DNA from: Burkholderia sp.
GTDB taxonomy: Bacteria > Pseudomonadota > Gammaproteobacteria > Burkholderiales > Burkholderiaceae
Reading direction: 5' to 3'
DNA length: 64,000 nucleotides
Assembly: GCA_031253835.1 (NCBI GenBank)
Contig: JAIRVP010000052.1
Coordinates: forward strand, 1 to 64,000
Shown here: in pieces, positions 34,160 to 42,621 of the stretch
How the letters are laid out: each line of letters opens with the position of its first letter
Numbering within the stretch: position 1 is the stretch's first letter
Notes under the pieces: model-generated
Told to the model about the DNA's origin: nothing
Seen by the model: the letters and a program-made list of their open reading frames with translations, nothing else
Database searches by the model: none
Program-made: the position numbers and the translations under genes

Positions 34160-34161
34160 CG

Positions 34162-35244
34162 ATGGAGCCGAACACCGACACCCCCCGTGCGGATCCGGGC
34201 GCCTCGCGCGGCGATGCACGGCTTCGGCACGTGGGGCGGGCGGCCGCGCTCGGCGGGCTGGCGCTCGCGGTGTGGCTGATCTGGCGCGAACATCCGCTCG
34301 ACATCCTGCATCGCCTGCAGATCGCCGGCGCCGGGCTGCTGGTCGCCGCGCTCGCGCACATCCTGCCGATGCTCGCGAATGCGTGGGACTGGCGGATGCT
34401 GATCCGCGGCCCGCGCCGGCCGTCGTTCATGACGATGCTGAAGCTCGTGTGGATCCGCGAATCGATCAACGGGTTGCTGCCGGTCGCGCGCATCGGCGGC
34501 GAAATCGTGTCGTTCGGCTTGCTGCGGCAGGCCGGCGTGCGCCCGGCGACCGCCGTGGCCAGCCTCGTCGCCGACATGCAGCTGACGCTGATCAGCCAGC
34601 TGATCTTCGCGCTGGTCGCGATCGGCTACGTGCTCGAACGCGTGTCGTCCGATGCCGCGCGCGTGGCCGCGAACCTCGCGATCGGCATGGCCGCGCTGGT
34701 GCCGGTGCTGCTGCTGTTCGCGCTGGTGCAGCATGCGCGGCCGTTCGAGCGCGCGATGCGTGTCATCAACCGCGTCACGAGCGGCAAGGTGGTCGCGCTG
34801 GTCGGCGAATCGGCGCGGACCGATCAGTCGATCCGGTTGATCTGGAGAAAGACGGGCGTCGTCGTGCGCTACCTGGGGATCTGGCAGACGCTGCAGTTCG
34901 CGGGCTACGCGCTGGAAATCTGGCTGGCGCTGTATTTCCTCGGCGCCGATCCGACCTTTGCACAGGCGCTCGCGATCGAGGCGCTGATCCAGCTGGTGAG
35001 CAGCATCGCGTTCCTGATGCCGGGCGGCCTCGGCGTGCAGGAGGGCGGGTTCGTGCTGATCGGCGGGCTGCTCGGGTTCGACCCGCCGACCTGCCTGGCG
35101 CTGGCCGGCGCCCGCCGCGTGCGCGACCTGCTGTTCTATCTGCCGGGCCTGCTCGCGTGGCAGTGGGCGGCCGGTTCGTCGAACCGGCCGGGCGGCACGA
35201 AATCCGCGTCGTTGCCCATCGGGGAATCGGCCCGGCCGCGCTGA
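34162..35244 (+). CDS. hpnL: HpnL-like / lysylphosphatidylglycerol synthase-type membrane protein
   Basis: A 360-residue polytopic protein with about eight helices and family motifs ANAWDWRMLI, IRESINGLLPVARIGGEIVS, VASLVADMQLTLISQLIF and AFLMPGGLGVQEGGFVLIGG. These match the flippase-like LPG-synthase transmembrane domain and the hopanoid-associated HpnL type. A GTG at 34156 overlapping the hpnI stop is an alternative start. It directly follows hpnI, so it may translocate the glycosylated lipid. Confidence 0.78.
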   Translation: MEPNTDTPRADPGASRGDARLRHVGRAAALGGLALAVWLIWREHPLDILHRLQIAGAGLLVAALAHILPMLANAWDWRMLIRGPRRPSFMTMLKLVWIRESINGLLPVARIGGEIVSFGLLRQAGVRPATAVASLVADMQLTLISQLIFALVAIGYVLERVSSDAARVAANLAIGMAALVPVLLLFALVQHARPFERAMRVINRVTSGKVVALVGESARTDQSIRLIWRKTGVVVRYLGIWQTLQFAGYALEIWLALYFLGADPTFAQALAIEALIQLVSSIAFLMPGGLGVQEGGFVLIGGLLGFDPPTCLALAGARRVRDLLFYLPGLLAWQWAAGSSNRPGGTKSASLPIGESARPR

Positions 35245-35269
35245 ATCGCGCAACCGGGTGCGCGATTCA
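35242..35269. terminator. Perfect palindrome spanning both convergent stop codons
   Basis: TGAATCGCGCA (35242-35252), loop ACCGGG, TGCGCGATTCA (35259-35269): an 11-bp perfect stem. Its outer ends are the TGA stop codons of hpnL (plus) and denD (minus). No T tract. It probably acts as a bidirectional terminator or transcript-end protector for the convergent genes. Confidence 0.6.
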
Positions 35270-36238
35270 GCGCTGCTCGTCGGCGATATGACTGCGGATC
35301 ACGTCCGCGAACGACGTATCGCCCTTCAGTCCGAGCGCTTCCGCGCGCGACGTGTCCCAGCGGCCCGGCCAGCTGCCGACGATCTTCTCGACCCGCTCGT
35401 CGGGCGCATGACGGATCCGCTTCACGACGTCGTCGCCCGCGACTTCGCGCAGCGCTTCGATCATCTCGTCGACCGAAACCGACAGGCCCGGCAGGTTGAT
35501 CACGCGCTTGTTGCCGAGCTGCGCGCCGTCGATCTCGCAACCGGCGACGAGCGCTTCGATCGCGCCGCGCGGCGACAGCAGCCACAGCCGCGTCGAACCG
35601 GGCACCGGGCATACGCTCTCCTCGCCGTTCAGCGGTTCGCGGATGATGCCGCTCGCGAACGACGATGCAGCCGCGTTCGGGCGGCCCGGCCGCACGCTGA
35701 TCGTCGGCAGCCGCAGCACGCGGCCGTCGACGAAGCCGCGCCGCGCGTAGTCGCACAGCAGCAGCTCGGCGATCGCCTTCTCGGCGCCGTACGACGATTG
35801 CGGGTTCAGCGCGGTGTCGTCCTGCACGACGTCGGGCAGCGCGCCGCCATAGACCGCGACGGAGCTCGTGAACACGACGCGCGGCCGGTGGCCGCGTGCG
35901 CGGCACACTTCGAGCAGCGTGCGCGACGCGTCGAGGTTGATCCGCATGCCGAGGTCGAAATCGGCTTCGGCCTGCCCGCTGACGATCGCCGCGAGGTGGA
36001 AGATCGCGCCCGTCTGCGTGTCGATCGCGCTTTCGAGCACCGCGCGATCGGCGATGTCGCCGACGATCGACGTCACGCGCGCATCGCCGAAGTCGCTGCC
36101 CTTGACGACGTCGAGCAGCACCAGCGCGTCGATCTTGCCGGTCCGGCCGTCGGGGCCGGTCAGTTCGCCGCGCTCGAGCAGCTTGCGCGCGAGACGCTGG
36201 CCGAGAAAGCCGGCGCCGCCGGTGATCAGTACTTTCAT
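35267..36238 (-). CDS. denD: D-erythronate dehydrogenase
   Basis: A 323-residue extended short-chain dehydrogenase: NAD loop GGAGFLG near residues 8-14, TSSVAVYGG with the catalytic Thr/Ser, and the YxxxK pair in SSYGAEKAIAE. It matches DenD, which oxidises D-erythronate to 2-oxo-tetronate in the four-carbon acid-sugar pathway. Start at 36238 (ATG, AGAGGG upstream). It is the last gene of the operon, separated from otnI by the second compound palindrome. Confidence 0.9.
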   Translation of the reverse strand: MKVLITGGAGFLGQRLARKLLERGELTGPDGRTGKIDALVLLDVVKGSDFGDARVTSIVGDIADRAVLESAIDTQTGAIFHLAAIVSGQAEADFDLGMRINLDASRTLLEVCRARGHRPRVVFTSSVAVYGGALPDVVQDDTALNPQSSYGAEKAIAELLLCDYARRGFVDGRVLRLPTISVRPGRPNAAASSFASGIIREPLNGEESVCPVPGSTRLWLLSPRGAIEALVAGCEIDGAQLGNKRVINLPGLSVSVDEMIEALREVAGDDVVKRIRHAPDERVEKIVGSWPGRWDTSRAEALGLKGDTSFADVIRSHIADEQR

Positions 36239-36279
36239 GTTCGTTACCCTCTGAGGAATGCGTGAATTACAGGTACGGC

Positions 36280-36534
36280 CAGGGCCTGTTCCCGCTAATA
36301 ACGGGCTTGCGCTGGCCGCCAGAAGGGCCGAGCGCAAGGAATGTGACGCCGCGATCGGCCCTTCTGGCGGCCAGCCCCACGAACGCTTTTTTTAATTACG
36401 GGAACGTGTCTTGCCGGCCGTATTGCGGCGTCGATCGTCGCTTGTTTGGCTTGGCCAAACGGCGCGCCTCACTCCTTGCACTACGATCGGCAAGACGCGT
36501 TCGCAAGCCCGTTATCAGCGGGAACAGGCCCTAA
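36280..36534. repeat. Compound palindromic element, copy 2 (inverted relative to copy 1)
   Basis: Outer inverted arms of about 32 bp (36280-36311 and 36502-36533) enclose two inner hairpins. A perfect 19-bp pair joins 36312-36330 with 36356-36374. A second pair (about 36405-36421 with 36482-36499) encloses the conserved 55-nt core (36425-36479) with mini-hairpin GTTTGGC-TTG-GCCAAAC. The core matches copy 1 at 51 of 55 positions; arms are unrelated yet fully self-complementary. It sits between otnI and denD; its right arm forms the last codons and stop of otnI. Confidence 0.85.
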
Positions 36535-37294
36535 GCCAGCCGAGGCCTTCGGACGTGCCGGCCTTCGGGCGATACTCGCAACCGATCCAGCCGTCGTAGC
36601 CGAGTGCGTCGATCAGCGCGAACAGGTACGGGTAGTTGAGTTCGCCGACATCCGGCTCGTGGCGCTCGGGCACGCCGGCGATCTGGATGTGGCCGATGCC
36701 CGCGAAATCGCGCTTGAGCTTCATCGCGAGATCGCCCTCGACGATCTGGCAGTGGTAGCAGTCGAACTGCACCTTCAGGTTCGGCGCGCCGACTTCCGCG
36801 CAGATCGCCTGCGCGTCGTCCTGGCGGCTCAGGAAATAGCCGGGCATGTCGCGCTGGTTGATCGGCTCGATCAGGATCGTGATGCCGTGCGCGGCGGCAG
36901 CTTGTGCCGCATGGCGCAGGTTCGCGAGGTAGGTGTCGCGATGGCGCGCGCGATCGGCGCCCGGCGCGACCATGCCGGCCATCACGTGCAGCTTCTGGTT
37001 GCCGAGCACGCGCGCATAGTCGAGCGCCTGGTCGATGCCGCGGCGGAATTCGTCCTCGCGGCCCGGCAGCGAAGCGATGCCGCGCTCGCCCGCGGCCCAG
37101 TCGCCCGGCGGCGCGTTGAACAGCGCCTGTTCGAGGTTGTGCGCGTCGAGGCGCGCGCGGATGTCCTCGGCGGCGAAGTCATACGGGAACAGGTACTCGA
37201 CGGCCTTGAAGCCGTCGTACGAGGCAGCGGCGAAGCGTTCGAGGAACGCATGCTCGGTGTACATCATCGAGAGGTTGGCGGCGAAGCGTGGCAT
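36515..37294 (-). CDS. otnI: 2-oxo-tetronate isomerase
   Basis: A 259-residue TIM-barrel protein of the hydroxypyruvate-isomerase-like family: MPRFAANLSMMYTEHAFLER at the N-terminus, ITILIEPINQRDMPGYFL and VQFDCYHCQIVEGD with metal-binding Glu/Asp/His. It interconverts 2-oxo- and 3-oxo-tetronate, between DenD/LtnD and OtnK. Length is normal. The last residues (RACSR) and the TGA are encoded by the outer arm of the palindromic element, suggesting the native C-terminus was altered. Start at 37294 rather than 37336, where the family N-terminus begins. Confidence 0.9.
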   Translation of the reverse strand: MPRFAANLSMMYTEHAFLERFAAASYDGFKAVEYLFPYDFAAEDIRARLDAHNLEQALFNAPPGDWAAGERGIASLPGREDEFRRGIDQALDYARVLGNQKLHVMAGMVAPGADRARHRDTYLANLRHAAQAAAAHGITILIEPINQRDMPGYFLSRQDDAQAICAEVGAPNLKVQFDCYHCQIVEGDLAMKLKRDFAGIGHIQIAGVPERHEPDVGELNYPYLFALIDALGYDGWIGCEYRPKAGTSEGLGWLRACSR

Positions 37295-37361
37295 GGCAGC
37301 GGGTCCTGTGAATGAGTGGGGCGGGGCGCCATGCACCCCGCATCGAATGACGGCGGCCGGA

Positions 37362-38687
37362 TCAGCGGTTCACGAGTTTCGCGGGCGTGAGCCATACGGC
37401 GATCGCACCGATCACGAGCATCGCGGCCAGCACGTACATGCCGGACGACGTGCTGTGCGTGACGTCCTTCAGGTAGCCGATCACGTAGGGGCTCGCGAAC
37501 CCGGCGAGGTTGCCGACCGAGTTGATGATCGCGATCCCGGCCGCGGCCGCGGAGCCCGCGAGGAATGCGGTCGGCAGCGACCAGAACAGCGGCGCGCAGG
37601 TCAGCACGCCGCCTGCCGCGAGCGACAGGAACACGATCGACACCGCCGTATTGTGCGAGTACGACGCGGCGACCGCAAACCCGAGCGCGCCCATCAGCGC
37701 CGGCACGATCAGGTGCCAGCGGCGTTCGCGGCGCTTGTCCGCGCTGTGGCCGAACAGGTTCATCACGACGATCGCGACGAGGAACGGGATCGCCGACAGC
37801 AGACCGATCTGCAGCGTATCGGTGATGCCGGTCGATTTCACGAGCGTCGGCATCCAGAACGTGAGGCCGTACTGGCCCGTGACGAACGCGAAGTAGATCA
37901 GCGACATCCACCACATGCGCGGGTCCGAGAACACGGCCTTCAGCGAATGGCCGTGCTTCTGCTGTTCCTGCGGCTGCGCGGCGATCTCGTCCTCGAGGAG
38001 CTGCTTCTCGCGCTCGTCGAGCCACTTCGCGCTGCGGATGCTGTTGTCGAGATACAGGATCGTCGCGATGCCGACGAGCACGGCCGGCACGGCTTCGATC
38101 ATGAACATCCATTGCCAGCCGTGGAAGCCCGAGCCGCCGTGGAAGCGCTCCATGATCCAGCCCGACAGCGGGTTGCCGAAGATGCCCGACACGGGAATCG
38201 CGGACATGAACACCGCGATGATCTTCGCGCGGCGGTGCGACGGGAACCAGTACGTGAGGTACAGGATCACGCCCGGATAGAAGCCGGCTTCGGCGAGGCC
38301 GAGCAGGAAGCGCAGCACGTAGAACTGCGTCGGCGTCTTCACGAACGCGAACAGCGCGGACAGCAGGCCCCACGTGATCATGATCCGCGCGATCCAGATG
38401 CGCGCGCCGAGGCGGTGCATCAGCATGTTGCTCGGCAGCTCGAACAGGAAGTAGCCGAGGAAGAAGATGCCCGCGCCGAGCCCGAACACGGTTTCGCTGA
38501 ACGCGAGATCCTGGGACATCTGCAGCTTGGCGAAGCCGACGTTCACGCGGTCGAGATACGCGACCACGTAGCAGAGCATCAGGAACGGCACGATGCGCCA
38601 GAACACTTTCTTGTAGGTGCGGTCGAGTTCGGCCGCGTGAGCGGGCGCGGCGGGCGAGCGGCTTGCGGCCGCGTCGAGAGCAGTCAT
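37362..38687 (-). CDS. MFS permease (anion:cation symporter family) for acid sugars
   Basis: A 441-residue 12-helix transporter: KVFWRIVPFLMLCYVVAYLD near helix 1, DRVNVGFAKLQMSQDL and RFLLGLAEAGFYPGVILYLT are ACS-family signatures shared with GudP/tartrate/4-carbon acid transporters. Start at 38687 is chosen by GGAG six bases upstream; an ATG at 38699 also exists. Position between otnC and otnI indicates import of erythronate/threonate. Confidence 0.88.
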   Translation of the reverse strand: MTALDAAASRSPAAPAHAAELDRTYKKVFWRIVPFLMLCYVVAYLDRVNVGFAKLQMSQDLAFSETVFGLGAGIFFLGYFLFELPSNMLMHRLGARIWIARIMITWGLLSALFAFVKTPTQFYVLRFLLGLAEAGFYPGVILYLTYWFPSHRRAKIIAVFMSAIPVSGIFGNPLSGWIMERFHGGSGFHGWQWMFMIEAVPAVLVGIATILYLDNSIRSAKWLDEREKQLLEDEIAAQPQEQQKHGHSLKAVFSDPRMWWMSLIYFAFVTGQYGLTFWMPTLVKSTGITDTLQIGLLSAIPFLVAIVVMNLFGHSADKRRERRWHLIVPALMGALGFAVAASYSHNTAVSIVFLSLAAGGVLTCAPLFWSLPTAFLAGSAAAAGIAIINSVGNLAGFASPYVIGYLKDVTHSTSSGMYVLAAMLVIGAIAVWLTPAKLVNR

Positions 38688-38808
38688 CGTCGTCTCCATG
38701 AATATCGTGTGCCGGCGGCGCGTACGCCGCCGGATCGTGTGTGTGTGCTGACGGAAGGGCCCGCGCACACGGCGGGCATGGGAATCGGTGCGTGACGCGC
38801 GCGTCGGG

Positions 38809-39447
38809 CTACCAGCGCGCGCCGAAGGCCTGGCGCAGTTCGTCGAGCGCCGCGTCGGACAGCGGCTCGGGCTTCGGCTGCGTCATCAGCCACAGCCGTG
38901 CCGTTTCCTCGAGCTCTTCGAGTGCATACGACGCTTGCGATACCGACGGCCCCCACATCACGGGGCCGAGGCGGTCGAGCAGCACGCCGCGCACCTGATC
39001 GGCCAGCGCCGCGACTTCGGCCGCGACGGCCGGATCGCCGGGGCGGCGGTAGCGGATCAGCGGAATGTGGCCGACCTTCATCACGTAGTACGGCGTGATC
39101 GGCGGCAGCACGTCGGTGTCGCGCCATACGCCCGCGAGCGTCAGCGCGACGAGGTGCGTCGAATGCGTGTGGACGATGCCGTTCGCTTCCGCGTTGCGCG
39201 CGTAGATGCCGCGATGCAGCGCGAGCGTCTTCGACGGCTTGCCGCCCGATACGGGCTGGCCGTCGGTGCCGACCTTCGCGATGTCGTTCGGGTCGAGCCG
39301 GCCGAGGCACGCGTCGGTCGGCGTGATCAGCCAGCCGTCCGGCAGGCGCGCACTGATGTTGCCGGCGCTGCCGACCGCATGGCCGCGCGCATACAGGCTC
39401 GCGCCGACCACGCAGATCTCTTCGCGCCGTTTCGCTTCGTCGCTCAT
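38809..39447 (-). CDS. otnC: 3-oxo-tetronate 4-phosphate decarboxylase
   Basis: A 212-residue class II aldolase/decarboxylase: GHAVGSAGNISARLPDGWLI, the zinc-binding HTHSTH motif and a third His near PYYVMKVGHIPLIRY. It decarboxylates 3-oxo-tetronate 4-phosphate to dihydroxyacetone phosphate. Its ATG overlaps the stop of otnK (ATGA), implying translational coupling. Confidence 0.9.
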   Translation of the reverse strand: MSDEAKRREEICVVGASLYARGHAVGSAGNISARLPDGWLITPTDACLGRLDPNDIAKVGTDGQPVSGGKPSKTLALHRGIYARNAEANGIVHTHSTHLVALTLAGVWRDTDVLPPITPYYVMKVGHIPLIRYRRPGDPAVAAEVAALADQVRGVLLDRLGPVMWGPSVSQASYALEELEETARLWLMTQPKPEPLSDAALDELRQAFGARW

Positions 39448-40745
39448 CGTGCGGCTCCGTCCAGCGCGCGCAGCGCCTTGTCGAAAAAGTCCGTCGTGCC
39501 GAAGTTGCCGGATTTCAGCGCGAGGCCGAGCGGCTGCGCGTCGATGGTGGCCGTGGCCGGCACGCCCGGATCGATCTGTGCGCCGATCTGCAGCGACTTC
39601 ACGTCGAGCGCCTGCACGACCGCGCCGGACGTCTCGCCGCCGGCGACGACGAACTTGCGCACACCGAGGTCGCGCAGGCCGCGGGCGATCGCCGCGAGCG
39701 TGCTTTCGACGAGATGGCCGGCCGCTTCGACGCCGAGCGTCTGCTGCACGGCCTTTACTTCGTCGGGCGTGGCGGTCGCGTAGATCAGCACGGGTTGCGG
39801 CAGGTGCGAGCGCGCGAAGGCGAGCGCCTGGTCGACGACGGGTTCGCCGCGCGACGCCGCGAGCGGATCGATGCGGAAGCTCGGCCGCGTCGTGCGCCAC
39901 GCGGCGACCTGCGCGTTGGTGGCCTTCGATGCGCTGCCGGCGAGCGCGGCCGACAGCCCGTCGATGCGCGGCAGCGACGCCGCGTTGTCGCGCTCGGGCA
40001 GTTGCTCGGCGCGGCGGAAATTCGCCGGCAGGCCGAGCGCGATGCCCGAGCCGCCGGTGACGAGCGGCAGGCCCGCGCACGCTTCGCCGAGGACGTAGAG
40101 GTCGCGGTCCGACAGCGCATCGGCGATCGCGAAGCGCGCGCCTTCCGCGCGCAGCTGTTCGATCCGCGTACGGACGGCGGCCGCGCCGAGCGCGATCGTG
40201 TCGTAGCGGATCAGGCCGACCGTCGACTGCGTTTGCCGCTGCAGCACGCGCACGAGGTTCGCGTCCTTCATCGGCGTGAGCGGATGGTTTTCCATTCCCG
40301 ATTCGTTCAGCAGCCCGTCGCCGACGAACAGGTGGCCGCGATAGATCGTGCGGCCGTTCTCCGGGAACGCCGGGCACGCGATCGTGAAGCCGCCGCCGGC
40401 CGCGTCGAGCAGCGCGTCGGCCACCGGCCCGATATTGCCCGCGTCGGTCGAGTCGAACGTTGAGCAGTACTTGAAGAAAAACTGGCGACAGCCTTGTGCG
40501 CGCAGCCATTCGTACGCGGCGAGCGATTGCGCGACGGCGTCGGCCGCGGGGATCGTGCGCGACTTCAGCGCGACGACGATCGCGTCGGCGTCGATTGCCG
40601 TGTCGACTGCGGCGCCTTCGGCGGGCACGCCGATCGTCTGCACGGTGCGCATGCCGCTCTTGACGAGCATGTTCGCGAGATCGGTCGCGCCGGTGAAATC
40701 GTCGGCGATGCAGCCGAGCAGGGGACGGGAAGCGGTAGCGGTCAT
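39444..40745 (-). CDS. otnK: 3-oxo-tetronate kinase
   Basis: A 433-residue two-domain DUF1537 (four-carbon acid sugar) kinase. The N-terminal domain has LLGCIADDFTGATDLANMLV and KYCSTFDSTDAGNIGP. The C-terminal nucleotide-binding domain has FVVAGGETSGAVVQAL. It uses ATP to make 3-oxo-tetronate 4-phosphate for OtnC. Full length. It lies 19 bases after ltnD. Confidence 0.92.
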   Translation of the reverse strand: MTATASRPLLGCIADDFTGATDLANMLVKSGMRTVQTIGVPAEGAAVDTAIDADAIVVALKSRTIPAADAVAQSLAAYEWLRAQGCRQFFFKYCSTFDSTDAGNIGPVADALLDAAGGGFTIACPAFPENGRTIYRGHLFVGDGLLNESGMENHPLTPMKDANLVRVLQRQTQSTVGLIRYDTIALGAAAVRTRIEQLRAEGARFAIADALSDRDLYVLGEACAGLPLVTGGSGIALGLPANFRRAEQLPERDNAASLPRIDGLSAALAGSASKATNAQVAAWRTTRPSFRIDPLAASRGEPVVDQALAFARSHLPQPVLIYATATPDEVKAVQQTLGVEAAGHLVESTLAAIARGLRDLGVRKFVVAGGETSGAVVQALDVKSLQIGAQIDPGVPATATIDAQPLGLALKSGNFGTTDFFDKALRALDGAAR

Positions 40746-40764
40746 GGCAGGAACGTCGTTCGAA

Positions 40765-41655
40765 TCAGCGGGCGGGCGGCAGCGTGATGCCGGGGAAAGT
40801 CTTGATCACGGCGGAATCGTCTTCGCCGCCGTGGCCGGCGCTCGATGCGCTCATGAACATCTGGTGCGCCGTGGCCGACAGCGGCAGCGGGAACTTGCTG
40901 CGGCGCGCGGTATCGAGCACGAGGCCGAGATCCTTCACGAAGATGTCGACGGCCGACAGCGGCGTGTAGTCGCCGTTCAGGATGTGCGGCACGCGGTTCT
41001 CGAACATCCACGAGTTGCCGGCGCTGTGCGTGATCACGTCGTACAGCGCGTCGGCGTCCACGCCTTCGCGCAGGCCCAGTGCCATCGCCTCGGCCGCTGC
41101 CGCGATGTGCACGCCGGCGAGCAGCTGGTTGATGATCTTCACTTTCGAGCCGATGCCGTGCGCGTCGCCGAGGCGATAGACCTTGCCGGCGATCGCGGCG
41201 AGCACGTCCTCGCAGCCTGCGTACGCGGCGGCCGGGCCCGACGTCATCATCGTCATCTCGCCGGAGGCCGCGCGCGCGGCGCCGCCCGACACGGGCGCAT
41301 CGAGCATCTGCAGGCCGGCGGCCTCGATGCGTGCGCCGAGCGCGACCGCGAATTCGGGCGCGACGGTCGCGCTCGCGATCACGACGCCGCCCGGCTTCAT
41401 CGCCGCGACCGCGCCGTGTTCGCCGAACAGCACCGTTTCCGTTTGCGCGGCATTGACGACGAGCGTGACGACGACGTCGCACTGCGCGCCGAGTTCGGCC
41501 GGCGTCGCGCAGGCCACGCCGCCTTCGGCGGCAAATGCCTGCAGCACGGTGTCGCGCACGTCGCATGCGTGCACGCGCAGGCCGGCGCGCAGCAGCGAGC
41601 GTGCGACGCCGAGGCCCATCGCGCCGAGGCCGATGACTCCAACATTTCGTGACAT
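40765..41655 (-). CDS. ltnD: L-threonate dehydrogenase
   Basis: A 296-residue beta-hydroxyacid dehydrogenase: GVIGLGAMGLGVARSLLRAG (NAD loop), DAPVSGGAARAASGEMTMM (substrate motif), and KIINQLLAGVHIAAAAEAMA with the catalytic Lys. LtnD oxidises L-threonate to 2-oxo-tetronate. With DenD present as well, the operon can admit both threonate and erythronate into the same isomerase-kinase-decarboxylase route. Confidence 0.9.
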   Translation of the reverse strand: MSRNVGVIGLGAMGLGVARSLLRAGLRVHACDVRDTVLQAFAAEGGVACATPAELGAQCDVVVTLVVNAAQTETVLFGEHGAVAAMKPGGVVIASATVAPEFAVALGARIEAAGLQMLDAPVSGGAARAASGEMTMMTSGPAAAYAGCEDVLAAIAGKVYRLGDAHGIGSKVKIINQLLAGVHIAAAAEAMALGLREGVDADALYDVITHSAGNSWMFENRVPHILNGDYTPLSAVDIFVKDLGLVLDTARRSKFPLPLSATAHQMFMSASSAGHGGEDDSAVIKTFPGITLPPAR

Positions 41656-41725
41656 GGTCAACCTTGATCGATTCGGGAGAGGTTCGTGACGGCGGCGGCG
41701 CCCAGCCGGGCAGCGGCCGCCGGCT

Positions 41726-42430
41726 TCAGCAGATGCCGGCTTCCGCGAGACGGCGGGCGGCGTTGTACATGTGCGTGCGCGCCGCGTTGCGCGCGGCCAT
41801 CGGGTCGCGCGAGCGGATCGCGTCGGCGATCGCCGCATGCTCCTCGCGCACCTGGCGCGAGAAGTCCTCGCGCGTCGCCTCGTTGCGCCGCGTGACCTTC
41901 ACGCCGGCTTCGAGGTACTGGTTCAGGAACTGCAGCGTCTTCAGGAAATACGGGTTGCCGGTGACGGCCGCGATCGTGCGGTGGAACGCGACGTCTTCCG
42001 CGACGCCGTCGCGCCCTTCGGCCACCGCATCGTCGATCTTGCGCAGCGCGTCGTCGATGTCGGCCATGTCGTCGGCGGTGTGGTGCAGCGCGGCTTCGGC
42101 CGCGACTTCAGCCTCGATGGCGCGGCGCACCGCGAGCAGGTGCGGCAGCGAGCTCGCCTCGACGGCTTCCGCGTAGTCGATCCGCAGCGGCCGGATTGCG
42201 CCGTGCTGGTTCACGAACACGCCGCTGCCCTGGCGCGGCTCGACCACGCCTTCGTTCTTCAGCCGCGAGATCGCCTCGCGGATCACGGTGCGGCTCACGC
42301 CGAATTCCTGCGCGAGCACGGCTTCCGTCGGCAGCTTGCCGCTGGCCGAGAAACTGCCGGCTTCGATCTGCTTGAGCAGCTGCTGCGCGACATGGTCGCT
42401 CATTGCACGGGCGGGAATTTTCTCGAACAT
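41726..42430 (-). CDS. FadR-type GntR regulator of the acid-sugar operon
   Basis: A 234-residue regulator. The winged-helix domain (about residues 10-75) includes LPTEAVLAQEFGVSRTVIRE and RLKNEGVVEPRQGSGVFVN. An all-helical FCD ligand domain follows, with conserved Asp and His (EDVAFHRTIAAVTGN) for metal/acid binding. First gene of the operon and probably its autorepressor; a candidate operator lies just upstream. Confidence 0.9.
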   Translation of the reverse strand: MFEKIPARAMSDHVAQQLLKQIEAGSFSASGKLPTEAVLAQEFGVSRTVIREAISRLKNEGVVEPRQGSGVFVNQHGAIRPLRIDYAEAVEASSLPHLLAVRRAIEAEVAAEAALHHTADDMADIDDALRKIDDAVAEGRDGVAEDVAFHRTIAAVTGNPYFLKTLQFLNQYLEAGVKVTRRNEATREDFSRQVREEHAAIADAIRSRDPMAARNAARTHMYNAARRLAEAGIC

Positions 42431-42441
42431 GATGCTCTGGT

Positions 42442-42468
42442 TTGTAAGGTGATGTGGTCATCATACAA
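42442..42468 (-). promoter_or_regulatory. Candidate GntR operator
   Basis: An interrupted palindrome with outer half-sites TTGTA (42442-42446) and TACAA (42464-42468) and inner TGATG/CATCA around a TGGT centre. It lies 12-38 bases upstream of the regulator's start codon, where an operator for FadR-type autorepression is expected. Motif-based inference. Confidence 0.45.
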
Positions 42469-42621
42469 ATTTGAGTGAGCATCAGCATCCGGGATAACCC
42501 TCGGTTTCCGGAGGACAACGTCGGTCAACCTGACTGGAACCGGTTCCAAAAGAGGTGAAACCGACGCGAACGTGTGTCGTTCTGCGATCGGTCAGGAAAG
42601 GGGGCGTGTGCCCCGAGGCCG

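Noticed and set aside
36385..36393. T7 tract after a hairpin in palindrome copy 2 as an intrinsic terminator
   Set aside because: It lies on the plus strand while the operon runs on the minus strand, and copy 1 has no T tract at the equivalent place.
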